Assembly (NCBI RefSeq): GCF_002127325.2
Contig: NC_035441.2
Location: 150,010,124-150,074,123 of the forward strand
From: Helianthus annuus
Taxonomy: Eukaryota > Streptophyta > Magnoliopsida > Asterales > Asteraceae
Length of the DNA stretch: 64,000 nt
Direction of reading: 5' to 3'
Position numbers and translations under genes: made by a program. Within the stretch, counting starts at the first letter, position 1; each line of letters opens with the position of its first letter. A model generated the notes under the pieces. It saw only the letters and a list, made by a program, of their open reading frames with translations, was not told where the DNA came from and made no database searches. Of this stretch, positions 47,825-60,811 are shown piece by piece.

Positions 47825-48428
47825 GGACAAAGATCCGTTAGGAACCACCCTTTATTGCGAGAACCGCGAGAACCAGTGTGAACACAAACAGTAATACTTA
47901 AAAAAATCTAAAAAACACCCAAAAAATTTTTTTTTTATTTTTTTACTATTTTTTATATAAAAATCGCTACTTTTAGTATCCAAAAAAAAATTTTTAAAAA
48001 AAAAAATTTTTTTTTGGCTACTAAAAGTAGCAATTTGAACATAAAAAATAGTAAAAAAATAAAAAAAAATTAGATTTTTTTTTGATTTTTTTAGATTTTT
48101 TAGGTTTTTTGGGGGTTTAGTTTTTAGCATTTTAGCTTGGGGGGGTTAGGTTTTTGGGGGGTGGGGGAGGGGGGTTTAGGTTTTGGGGGGGGGGGGGGAG
48201 GGGGGGTTAGGTTTTTTTTAGGTTTTTTGAGGGTTTTAGTTTTTAGCATTTAGCTTGGGGGGGGGGGGTTAGGTTTTTTTGGGGGGTGGGGGGGTGGGGG
48301 GGTTTAGGTTTTTGGGGGGTGGGGGTTAGGTTTTTTTTAGGGTTTTTTTTAGGTTTTTTTAGCTATTTTAGGTTGTGTTCACATTGGTTCTCGTGGTTCT
48401 CGCAATAAGGTGGTTCTCGCATGAACCT

Positions 48429-48433
<5 letters not shown>
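47825..48433. mobile_element. Family C foldback element, copy 3
   Basis: 609 bp. The left end has AGGAACCACCCTTTATTGCG followed by GAGAACCGCGAGAACC; the right end is its inverse. The inner stem is of AAAAATTTTTT and AGTAGC words; 48110-48350 is G-rich with TTAGGTTTTTTGGGG. Non-coding. Confidence 0.75.
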
Positions 48434-48500
<67 letters not shown>

Positions 48501-48539
48501 ATATATATATAGATATACATATATACATATATATATATA
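48434..48539. repeat. (TA)n microsatellite with GTATG interruptions
   Basis: TA run between the two family C copies. Confidence 0.95.
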
Positions 48540-49016
48540 GGAAAAGATCATGCGAGAACCACCTCTTATTGTGAGAACCGCGAGAACCAATGTGAACACA
48601 CCAAAAATGCCTAAAAATAGCTAAAAATCACACAAAAATTTTTTTTTTGAATTTTTAAATATTTTTTACAAAAAGTTCGCTACTTTTCGAAGCCAAAAAA
48701 AAATTTAAAATTTTTTTTTAAAAAAAAAAATTTGGCTTCTAAAAGTAGCGATTTTAACATAAAAAATTCAAAAAAAATTTTAGATTTTTTTTTTTTGTAT
48801 TTTTTTAGATTTTTTTAGGTTTTTTGGGGGTTTAGTTTTTAGTATTTTAGCTTGGAGGGGGGGGGGGTTAGGTTTTTTTTTTTGGGGGGGGGGGTGGGGG
48901 GTTTAGGTTTTTTTTTGGGGGGGGGGGTGGGGGTTAGGTTTTTTTAGCTATTTTAGGTTGTGTTCACATTGGCTCTCAAGGTTCTCACAATAAGGGTGGT
49001 TCTCGCATGAGCCCCT

Positions 49017-49019
<3 letters not shown>
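48540..49019. mobile_element. Family C foldback element, copy 4
   Basis: 480 bp. Left end AAAAGATCATGCGAGAACC then GTGAGAACCGCGAGAACC; right end its inverse. The right interior is G-rich. Flanked by TA tracts. Confidence 0.75.

Positions 49020-49020
<1 letters not shown>

Positions 49021-49081
<61 letters not shown>
49021..49081. repeat. (TA)n microsatellite
   Basis: About 61 bases of TA between families C and E. Confidence 0.97.
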
Positions 49082-49083
<2 letters not shown>

Positions 49084-49481
49084 GTAAGTATGTATAGAAA
49101 ACTTACTTTAATTTAGAAAACCCGGGAAACTCAAAGCTCCCGATGTTTTTTTTTCTTGAAAAAATTTGCACATGTTATATACATGTTTTTAAGGGTTTTG
49201 GGAAAAAAAATCAAAAAAGCGACGAGTAGATATTTTTTAAAAAAATAAACAATTTTTGGTGTAACACATGTTACAAATATGTCAGATGAATGTAACATGT
49301 GTTACACCAAAACTTGTTTATTTTTTTAAAAAATATCTACTCGGCGCTTTTTGGTTTTTTTGCCCAAAATCCTTAAAAACATGTATATAACATGTGTAAA
49401 TTTTTTCAAGAAAAAAAAAACATCGGGAGCTTTGAGTTTCCCGGGTTTTCTAAATTAAAGTGGGTTTTCTATACATCCTTC

Positions 49482-49484
<3 letters not shown>
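49082..49484. mobile_element. Family E foldback element, near-complete hairpin
   Basis: About 403 bp whose two halves are inverse copies almost to the centre: TTAGAAAACCCGGGAAACTC against GAGTTTCCCGGGTTTTCTAA, and TTTGGTGTAACACATGTTAC against GTAACATGTGTTACACCAAA. The loop is about 20 bases. Non-coding. Confidence 0.8.
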
Positions 49485-49516
<32 letters not shown>

Positions 49517-49519
<3 letters not shown>

Positions 49520-50031
49520 GAGGTTCATTTGAGAAGAAAATTAAATTGAGAAGAAAAAGAAGAAAAGGGTACAATTGTAAAACATTAAATAGTTTTTTTT
49601 TCTTATCTCATTTATTATTATCTTTGACTAACTAATTAGTTATAAACGCTGTCATCCTCCACATAAAATTTTTGGCCTACACACATCAAAATTTATCCTA
49701 CACGTTTTGAAATTTATCCTACACAACTCGTAATTTATCCTACACACCTCGTAAATCATCCTACACACCTCATAATTTATCCTACACTTTAAATTAATAT
49801 TTCTTTTATCTTTGAAAAAATATTTTTTTTTTGAAATTAAGTTACAAAATTTAATGTAGTTAGCTATTAAAGAGGAAGACCAACAATTAATAATCTATCT
49901 AAGTTTACCAATATGCCCTTACATTAATATTAAATACAAAAATTAAATGAAGTAAAATGAAGAATTCTTATTGGTTGAAATTTATTTATTTTTATTCTTA
50001 CAAAAAAGTTCTTCTCATTTGAACCCTCCAC
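49517..50031. mobile_element. Family A foldback element, copy 3
   Basis: 515 bp, same length and ends as copy 2, between TA tracts. Four TCCTACACRCCTCRTAA-type internal repeats. Confidence 0.8.
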
Positions 50032-50052
50032 TATATATATATATATATATAT

Positions 50053-50388
50053 GGGAAGTTTCAAATGAAAACCACTTTTAATGCTAAAACTCGAAAACTA
50101 ACTAAAAAGCCTAAAAAAACATACAATTTTTTTTACAATTTTTTTATTAAAAATCTCTATTTATATATAAAAAAAACTTTTTTTCAGAAAAAAAAAATTG
50201 TAATGCACATGTGTAGTAATACACATGTGTAGCACACATACATGTGTGTACTATTACACATGTGCACTACAATTTTTTTTTATAGACAAATAGAGAAAAT
50301 TGGTAAAAAAAAATAGTATGTTTTTTGGGTTTTTTTTTAGTTAGTTTTCGAGTTTTCGCGTTAAATAGTAGTTTTCATTTGAACCATC

Positions 50389-50391
<3 letters not shown>
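50053..50391. mobile_element. Family B foldback element, copy 4
   Basis: 339 bp. Ends GGGAAGTTTCAAATGAAAAC and GTTTTCATTTGAACCATCCC. Central CACATGTGTAG palindromes at 50210-50270. Confidence 0.75.

Positions 50392-50392
<1 letters not shown>

Positions 50393-50440
<48 letters not shown>
50393..50440. repeat. (TA)n microsatellite
   Basis: TA run between a family B element and a Helitron 5' end. Confidence 0.95.
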
Positions 50441-50446
<6 letters not shown>

Positions 50447-50448
50447 CG

Positions 50449-51019
50449 TCTATAATTAATATATAACTTTATTTGAGAAGGATACCTTTGTAATTTACCT
50501 TAAAGTTCAAGACACATTAATACATTACTTAATAAACTTCTAATGAATGGACTAAATGCACTTTCTCAACAATATTTATTGCTCTCGTACAAAAAAAGGA
50601 AAATAACTAAATCACTGAAGAAAAATATTATACTAGACAAAAAAATATTATTAATAATGTCAGGTCATAACAATGTATGTTCAGATGTTTTTTATAACCA
50701 TGACAACCCTAATGGCTTCTTTTTTTCTTTCAAATCGGTTCGGGTTTTATTTTAAGAAGGATTAGAACCGGTTTTGGCTAAATCAATTTGGGCTAGAAAT
50801 AGGGGCGGGACCAAAATAAAAAGAACTTCCTAGAACCGACTTGGATTCGGGGGAAACTGAACTATTTTTGTTTTCGTTTTTATTTTTTATGTTTGTAATA
50901 ATTTAGTTTTAAGTATTTTTTTCTTGAAATTATTTATGTTATTTTTACGGTTTCGTCTTCATTAAATTTAAATATGGTTCAAAATCAGTGTCTCTCCGTC
51001 GTGAATCACGGCGAGCCAC
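50449..51019 (+). mobile_element. Helitron family J copy 9
   Basis: TCTATAATTAATATATAAC start; 3' hairpin CCGTCGTGAATCACGGCGAG then CCAC, followed by a (CA)n/(TA)n tract. Confidence 0.7.
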
Positions 51020-51054
51020 ACACACACACACACACATATATATATACATATATA

Positions 51055-53308
51055 GGGTCGGGATTTGGAGAAAACGGTAGAAAGTGTGAGAACGGTTCTT
51101 ACGTGGACGCGCATCATTAAGGGTAAAAGCGTCTTTACACCTCTATACCAAAACGCCATAATGATGAATAAAATGCCAATACGGACCAAATCACATCGCT
51201 ATATAAACAAAAAACATCCAAGACATAAAAACACATCCCCCAGAACCTAAAACGCCATATTTTCTACTATATACCATTCAACTTACAAACGCCAAAATTC
51301 CCAAAACATCAAACACAGCTACTTTAAAACGCCATATTTTCTACTATATACCATTCATCTTAGAAAACGCCAAAAAGATTCCAAAAGATCGACGATTCTT
51401 TGAGATACACTATTTCCTCAGAAAACGCCAAAATGCCAAAAATTGTTTCTTGTATATTTAAAATATTGTTCTACGCCAAAGGGTCGAATAATGCATTCTT
51501 CCATGAGGTGCTGTGACTCTAATAACATTTGCTGCATGAGATGGACAAATCATAATCAAAAAGATGTTGGGGTCAAACTTATGCCATTTTCAGTGTTTTG
51601 TTCTTGATGAATATTTAAATGGCATGAAAAGACGAATGACACTATTGAGTTGTTTGAAGATACATATTTAAAAAAACTCATGTCATTTTGACTTTACAAA
51701 CGGCCACAAAAGCACAAGCATGGCTAAGCCAAACCACCAGCGAACATGATTCAAAGAAGAAAGAGAACATGGTTCAAAGAAGAAAGAGACTGATGACACT
51801 GAAGATTTGGAAGAGTAATTGTTTTTTTTTAATTTTCTTTTTCTGTTGTTTGCTATGTATTTTTCAATTTAGAATAAAAAATACATTATCTTAATTAAAC
51901 GCCAAAACAGTCAAAATGCATATGAAAACGCCATAAATGGAGTAAAAACGCCAAAAACTCCAAAACTATAATGAAAGTAACTTACAGAAATATTAATTAA
52001 AAAAAAGCTAAAATGGAAAAAAACGCCAAAAACTACTAAAACCGATTCAAAAACGCCAAACCTGAAAAAGCTGAACAAAAAAACAGTAAAATACACAGTA
52101 AAACTGAAAAGTCTACTTTATTAATATCATTTATTATAAATAAAATCCCGCCTAAACTACGCGTCAAAAAATCCTATAAAGAGAGACTTTCTCTGCACGA
52201 ACAACTTATCACAAAACCAGAAACAAACGCCATATTCCATAGAAACCATTCACTTTAAAAACGCCAAAAAAAATACTTAAAAAAGCCACAGATGCAGAAC
52301 CTCGATTCTGCTATATTGAGTATTGATCTAAATGAAGTTTCACTGAATGGATTCTTCTCTGAGTTGGGTATCTCTATAATCTTTTGCTGAATGAGATGGA
52401 CAAATATTCAAGACAAAGAGAGTGATGACACTGATATGACATCATGTCACTTTGTTCTTGATGAATATATTGATGGCATGAAGGGATCAATACATTAGAG
52501 CTGGCGTTGGTGTTCAACATGTCATCAAACAAGTATACATCCACCCACATAAAGGATGCCATAAAAAATAAGCATCTTCTAAAGACGACCGTTATGTAGG
52601 AAAATAAGGATCTACATAAGGCATTCAAAAACAGGTTCAAAAACGCCAAAATGGTTAAAGTAGAAGAGGGTGATGATAGTGAAGATTTGAGTGAGAAATT
52701 AGATTGTAATTTTAATTTTTTTTCATTATCTATTGTTTGTTATGTAATTCTATGTTGTTTACCATCTAATTCTCTGCTATTTTAAAAAATTGAGTATAAA
52801 ACGCCAAAATCTACAAACACCAAAACGCCTTATAGTGTAAGAATGAATGCTAGCAAAGTACGAGGTTGCTATATAAAACGCCAAAAACGCAAACAAAGTA
52901 TTACTGGAAAAATCAACACTAATTGATAGATAAAAATTGAAAGAAACAGTAAAATAAAGAGACGGTATCATTTATTGCCAAAAACATTAAAGTTATATTA
53001 ATGCCACTACATGGAAAATTGAAACTTATTTATCTTTTCAAAACGCCATAAATGTCTGTCACGTTATAGGCCTGTATCCTAGATGACAAAACACTTAATA
53101 TTATAAAAATCAAAGAAAATTACTGATTTTTTTAAATCAATAAAAACGCCAAAAAGATGGAAAGATAAAGGGACACGCGTTAATAAAAAAGAAATATGAA
53201 AGGACAAAAAAGCCCCTCCGCCTTTCTCTAAGCGGCGTGACACGTGTTAGGCCAGCAAGCGTTCTCACCATTCTCACACTTTCTACCGTTTTCTCCTAAT
53301 CCCGTTTC
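51055..53308. mobile_element. Family F: 2.25-kb element with AACGCCA dispersed motif
   Basis: Inverted ends: TTTGGAGAAAACGGTAGAAA at the left then GTGTGAGAACGG; at the right GTTCTCACCATTCTCACACT then TTCTACCGTTTTCTCC. Flanked by TA tracts. Roughly twenty AAAACGCCA words are spread through it. Two internal segments (about 51540-51830 and 52380-52720) are diverged duplicates with coding-like but broken text (GATGACACTGAAGATTTGG; GATGATAGTGAAGATTTGAG). No open transposase. Confidence 0.7.
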
Positions 53309-53374
53309 TATATATATATAACACTATGTAACGCTATATAACACTATATAACATTATATATATATATATATATA

Positions 53375-54455
53375 TATTAAATGGACACCAAAGTAATTTA
53401 ACTTTACTTGAGAAGTACACCTTTGTAATTTACCTTTAAAATCAAAACACATTAATACATTATTTAATAAATTTCTAATTAATACACTAAATGCACTTTC
53501 TCAAAAATATTTATTGCTTTAATAAAAAAACAAGAATATAACAAGATCCCATAAGAACTATATTATACTAGACAAAAACATTTTTAATAATGTCATGTAA
53601 TAACAATGTGTATTCAGATGTTTTTCGATAATCATGACAACCCTGATGCCATCTTTTTTTCTCTCAAATTGGTATGGGTCCAAAACAGGTTCAAGTTTTT
53701 ATTTTAAGAAGCATTAGAGCCGGTTTTGGCTAAATTAGTTTGTGCTAGAACTCGGGGTGGGACAAAAATAAATATAACTTCCTAGAATCGACTGGGATTG
53801 GGGGATACTAAAACCAATTTTGTTTTCATTTTTTTTTGTAATAGTTTAGTTTAAGGTATTTTGTTAAGGCAAATTGGCTTTAAATAATCCCAACTTATTG
53901 GTATTGGCCAATAATAATCCCAACTCATTTAATCACCAATAATAATCCGAACTATTCACTTTTGTTTGTAAAATATTCCCAGTTAAAAAAACACTAACTA
54001 GGTTAAAAATTTGCTGATGTGGCATCTGATGTGGTCCTTTTAGCTGATGTGTCATATGACGTGGCAGTTGATGTGGCATTTTTGATGACGTGGCAGGTGA
54101 TGTGGCAGTCTACGTGGCATTTTTTAATGACGTGGCAGCTGATGTGGCAGTTGATGTGGCATTTTTGATGACGTGGCAACTGATGTGGCAGGTGACGTGG
54201 CAAGCCACATCAGCAAATTTTTAACCTAGTTAGTGTTTTTTTAACCGGAGTATTTTATAAACAAAAGTGAATAGTTCGGATTATTATTGGTGATTAAATG
54301 AGTTGGGATTATTGTTGGCCAATAATAGTGAGTTGGGATTATTAAAATCCAATTTGCCTTTTGTTAAATTGTCAATGTTATATTTACTTTTTCGTCTCCA
54401 TTACCTTTAAATTTGGTTTAAAATCAGCGTAACACCATCGCGATGCGCAACATGT
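53375..54455 (+). mobile_element. Helitron family J copy 10, split by a MULE-type element
   Basis: Family body from ATTAAATGGACACCAAAGTA to CACCATCGCGATGCGCAACA. Interrupted at 53868-54358. The 5' TC terminus and CTAG are lost to TA repeats. Confidence 0.7.
53868..54358. mobile_element. Mutator-like non-autonomous element with long inverted repeats
   Basis: 491 bp flanked by the 9-base duplication TTTTGTTAA (53859-53867, 54359-54367), the Mutator signature. Terminal inverted repeats of about 150 bp (GGCAAATTGG ... CCAATTTGCC; inner ends TTAACCTAGTTAGTGTTTTT and inverse). The centre is an array of about ten GAYGTGGCA units. An ORF reading MPRHLPHQLP comes from this array and is not a gene. 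Confidence 0.85.
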
Positions 54456-54456
54456 A

Positions 54457-56291
<1,835 letters not shown>

Positions 56292-56341
<50 letters not shown>
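56292..56341. repeat. (TA)n microsatellite
   Basis: About 50 bases of TA between families A and G. Confidence 0.97.
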
Positions 56342-56343
<2 letters not shown>

Positions 56344-56615
56344 AGCCGCTAAAATGAAAACCACCTCCAGTTGTAAGAACCGTGAAAACCACTTTCAGCC
56401 AATTAGATTTTGCCACTTAAAAGGGTAGTTTGGTCATTTCCCCACAAATGTCATTTCTCTAACTTCTCTCCACATTAATTATGGCAGGCTTCTCTCTCCC
56501 CACCATTTATATTTGTCAGACTTCTCTCCACAATTTTGAAAGCCACCATTTTTGAAAATCCATTACTTTGGTCTCTCTCCACAATTTAGAAAGCCACCCT
56601 TCATCCTAAATGCAG

Positions 56616-56750
56616 ATGATGATCATCACGATCGATGGTGAAGATGAACCCGCCACCTCATCGGATCCTTTTGCTAAAATCCACCGCCACCCGCCGCTCC
56701 CTTCTGCTGAAATCCACCGCCACCCCGTCGGTCCCTTCATCGGATTACAG
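56616..56750 (+). pseudogene. Exon-like open segment with splice donor inside family G
   Basis: Starts ATGATG and stays open for 45 codons to ATTACAG|GTAAGAG, a strong donor. The translation is His/Pro-rich (KIHRHPPLPSAEIHRHPVGP) and matches nothing I recognise. Its GC content is far above the surroundings, which suggests a captured first exon of a host gene. No downstream exon is obvious. Confidence 0.4.
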
Positions 56751-57867
56751 GTAAGAGAGAGAGAGAGAGAGAGAGAGTAGACAGAGAAAGAGAGAGAGGG
56801 AGACTAGTGAACCCGTCGGGAACATAAAAACACCGCCGTCGCTGGTCCCGCTGCTGAAATCCACCGGCTACCACCGCGGTGAGCGGCGACGACGGCACCG
56901 GTAACCCTTCGTCGGCTTATCTCTCTCCACCGCATTTCTCTCATCTCACACACACACACACACTCTCTCTCTCTCTCTCTCTCTCTCGACTTTGGGTTTT
57001 TCACCGTCGTGTGCCACCACCAAAGGGTGGTGGCCGGCTGATTCTGTTCGTCGGAGATGGTGGAATGCTCGAGGGAAGGGGGTAGGTGTTACAGGGACGC
57101 GGGAAGGGGTGTCGAGGTGTGTGTGTTTGACCAGCAAAGGTAATGGATGTGGCTGGAGGAATGTGTTCTTTGAATCTGATGTGTTCTTTGAGTCTGATGA
57201 TGTGGTGTGTCTTTGAATATGATGTGTTCATTTTTAATTCTGTTTTTGTTTTGTATTTTGAATATGTGGGTTTTGATTTCTGTGGGTTTTGATTGTGTGA
57301 GCTCTTTTTTAACATAAATTATGTTTGGGGTTTTGAGATTTTGGTAGTGATAGTTTTTTGATTTGTGTTTTTGAACATAAAATATGATTTGTGTGTTTTG
57401 ATTATGTCGGTTTGGTGTTTGCATAAGTGATTTATTGTTGATTTGTAGCACGTAGTTTCTTGGGGGTTGATCTGTGTTGATTCCTTTTTTGATGTTTGGG
57501 GGTTGATCTCAGTTGATACAGGTTTGAATCTGTTTGAATGTGTTTGAATGATGTTCTTGTTCCTTTTGAATGTTTAAATCAGTTGAATCCGGTGCCTTAT
57601 TGAATCGGCGGTGATGATGCAAAAAAAAAAAAAACTGACGATGGCGCGGCAAGGATGGTGGAGGGTAGGTTTTTGAACCTGCAACCCCACTTTGCAGCCT
57701 CTGATTATCGGAAAATCTGAGCCAAAACTTCGCTTTTTTTTTTCAAGAATCCACTCGTTCTTTTGATTTTTGTTTGTTGGGTTTTTTTTTTTTTTTGAGG
57801 CGTCGATGATGATAGCAAACTATCTGAGACACCTCCCGAGTGTGCGATTTTTTAGGTGCGTTCGGTT

Positions 57868-58340
57868 TTGCGTAAAAGCGGTTTTGTAAAAAAAAAGTTA
57901 AACCGTAAAATTTTAATGTAAAACGTAAAAGGTTTTACGTAAAACGTAAAAAGTTTTTCGTAAATCGTAAAAAGTTTTAGGTAAAACGTAAATCGTAAAA
58001 TTTTTTTAGTAAAACGTAAAAAGTTTTACGTAAAACGTAAAAAACCGGCGCGTAAAACGTAAAAACGTAAAAAATGTTATCGTAAAAAACCGGCGCATAA
58101 AACTTAAAAAAATGTTAACGTAAAAAATCGGCGCGTAAAACGTAAATAACGTTAACGTAAAAACGGCGTCAAAAAGTTAACGTAATACCCGGGCGCGTAA
58201 AACGTAAAAAAAACGGGCGCGTAAAACGTAAAAAAAACGTTAACGTAAAAAAAACGGGCGCGTAAAAAACCGGCGCGTAAAACGTAAATAACGTTAATGT
58301 AAAAACCGGGCGTAAAAAAAACGGCTCCTCAAAACGTTTT
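57868..58340 (+). repeat. Degenerate CGTAAAA / TTTTACG array
   Basis: About 470 bases of GTAAAACGTAAAAA-type units with GGCGCGTAAAAC variants, irregular in spacing. Non-coding. Confidence 0.8.
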
Positions 58341-58703
58341 TTTTTTAACAAATCTTAAAAAAATATCATAAAAATCTGATTTCAAAAAATTATTTAACAA
58401 AAAAAATCTATTTCTTAATAAAAAAATAAATAAATTAAGACCAAAGGTAATTAATGAATAGGACAAAAAAAAAGACAATTAAAAATAATATATATAAAAA
58501 GACAAAAAAAGCAATTTTACTTATATACCCTTTTGGATTAAAATATTAAACACATAATAAGACAAAATCTATTTAATATTAATTTTAACTACTTTTAATC
58601 TTATCCATCCATCTTCTTGATCTAATGGCCAGAAAGTGGTTCTCGTGGTTCTTACAACTGGAGGTGGTTTTCATTTTAGCGGTCCCTTATATATATATAT
58701 ATA

Positions 58704-59847
58704 GAGTGGGGATCCTACGGAAAGTGTGTTTTTCCTAGAAAGTCTAGGAAGCGATCTGTGCCATCCAATGGGTGTTTTTAATGGTGGAGATCATCTTGGT
58801 GGCATTTTGGTAATATGTGTTTCTTAAAAATAGGATTATTTAATTAATCAGGGGTAGATATGTCATTTAGCTTGTTTTAAATATGGAAATAATTGTCATT
58901 CCATAACCACCCCACATTTCTTGCGATTTTTCTCTCTCTCTCTCCCTCTCTTGCTTTTTCCCTCACTCTCTTCCTTCTATCCTTCATGAAGAAACACATC
59001 AAGAAAACACATCGTATTAATATGCTTGCTGTTAAAACACAGCGTCAAGAAATCCTCTAGCATTACCAGCATGGATGGTAAAACACAACGTATGAATCTG
59101 CTTGCTGTTAAAGCACAACTGTATGAATCTGAATGCTAAAACACAAGTGTATGAATCTGCTTGCTGTTAAAACACAACCGTATGAATCTGAATGCTAAAA
59201 CACAACTGTATGAATCTGCTTGCTGTTAAAACACAATTGTATGAATCTGCTTGCTATTAAAAAACAACTGTATGAATCTGCTTACTGTTAAAACACAATT
59301 GTATGAATCTGAATGCTAAAACACAACAGTATGAATCTGCTTGCTGTTAAAACACAACTGTATGAATCTGAATGCTAAAACACAACTGTATGAATCTGCT
59401 TGTTGTTAAAACACAACTGTATGAATCTGCTTGCTGTTAAAACACAACTGTATGAATCTGAATAATAAAACAAAGCTGTATGAATCTGCTTGCTGTTAAA
59501 ATACCTCACCAAGAATAAACTGTTAAAACACAGTACCAAGAACATGCTGATAGATTCCGGATGCCATGATTTTCCCCCGTATAAAAATATGATCAGCGAT
59601 GAATCTTGTGAGCAAGAAAACAAAGGAATGATTAATATTAAGTGATATAAGAAATCGGAAACAAAAAATTCCGAAATTAATTGAGCCATTATGGATAGTT
59701 AGTTATTGAAGATAATTTCTAAAATAAAAGTAGATTGTGAAAGTACATAATTGCCTTTATAGTTAAAATCCTTCAATGTCACGTGTCGCATTCTGATTGC
59801 TTCCTAGACTTTCTAGGAAAAAGCCACTTTTACTCAACTCCTCCTCT
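58704..59847. mobile_element. Family H foldback-ended element, copy 1
   Basis: About 1.14 kb. The left end reads GAGTGGGGATCC then TTTTTCCTAGAAAGTCTAGG; the right end CCTAGACTTTCTAGGAAAAA. The inner part is a minisatellite (59090-59500). TA tracts on each side. Confidence 0.75.
59090..59500 (+). repeat. Minisatellite in family H copy 1
   Basis: Alternating units of about 31 and 28 bases: CTGCTTGCTGTTAAAACACA and CTGAATGCTAAAACACAAC, each followed by CTGTATGAAT. About a dozen units. Confidence 0.85.
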
Positions 59848-59867
59848 ATATATATATGTAAAATACA

Positions 59868-60470
59868 TCTATAATTATTATAGAACTTTATTTGAGAAGA
59901 ATACCTTTGTAATTTACCTTAAAGTTCAAGAAACATTAAGACATTATTTAATAAACTTCCAATTAATACACTAAATGCACTTTCTCAATAATATTTACTG
60001 CTCTCATACAAAAATAGGAAAATAACTAGATCAAATAAGAAAAATATTATACTAGACCAAAAAAAACATTATTAATAATGTCATGTAATAACAACGTATG
60101 TTCAGATGTCTTTTTTATAACCATTTTTATAACCATGATGGCTTCTTTTTCTTTCAAATCGATATGGTCCAAAACCGATTCGGGTTTTTTTATTTTAAGA
60201 AGGATAAGAACCGGTTTTGGCTAAATCGATTTGGGCTAGAAATAGGGGTGGGACCTAAATACACAGAACTTCCTAAAACTGACTTGGATTTTGGGGAAAC
60301 TGAAACCATTTTTGTTTTCCTTTTTATTTTTTATATTTTATTTTTGTAATAGTTTAGTTTTAAGTATTTTTTTTCTTGAAATTATTTATGTTATTTTTAC
60401 GGTTTCGTCTCCATTACATTTAAATATGGTCCAAAATCATTGTTTCTCCGTCGTGAATCACGGTGACCCA
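59868..60470 (+). mobile_element. Helitron family J copy 11
   Basis: TCTATAATTATTATAGAAC start; 3' hairpin CCGTCGTGAATCACGGTGAC, then (CA)n/(TA)n. CTAG lost. Confidence 0.7.
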
Positions 60471-60471
60471 A

Positions 60472-60510
<39 letters not shown>

Positions 60511-60513
60511 CAT

Positions 60514-60744
60514 AGAGTGGGGATCCTGCGGAAAGTGTGTTTTTCCTAGAAAGTCTAGGAAGCGATCTGGGCCATCCAATGGGTGTGTTTAACGGTTAAG
60601 ATCATCTTGGTGGCATTTTGGTAATTTGTGTTTCTTAAAAATAGGATTATTTAATTAATCAAGGGTAGATATGTCATTTAGCTTATTTTAAATACGGAAA
60701 TAACTATCATTCCATAAACCACCCCACCATTTCTTGCGATTTTC

Positions 60745-60811
<67 letters not shown>

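Larger units (their letters stand above)
56342..58689. mobile_element. Family G: 2.35-kb foldback-ended element carrying gene-like DNA
   Basis: Left end GGAGCCGCTAAAATGAAAAC, then CACCTCCAGTTGTAAGAACC; the right end is its inverse. Flanked by TA. The interior has a GC-rich exon-like segment (56616-56750), CT/GA microsatellites at 56754-56800 and 56945-56990, T-rich intron-like text, and a CGTAAAA array (57868-58340). No transposase. Confidence 0.75.

Noticed and set aside
54003..54203. Cys/His-rich open frame resembling metal-binding repeats
   Set aside because: Produced by the GAYGTGGCA tandem array inside the MULE-type element.
56804..57451. Overlapping frames with poly-Arg/Glu and Cys/Val runs
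   Set aside because: They translate GA/CT and CA microsatellites in different frames and show no consistent codon pattern.
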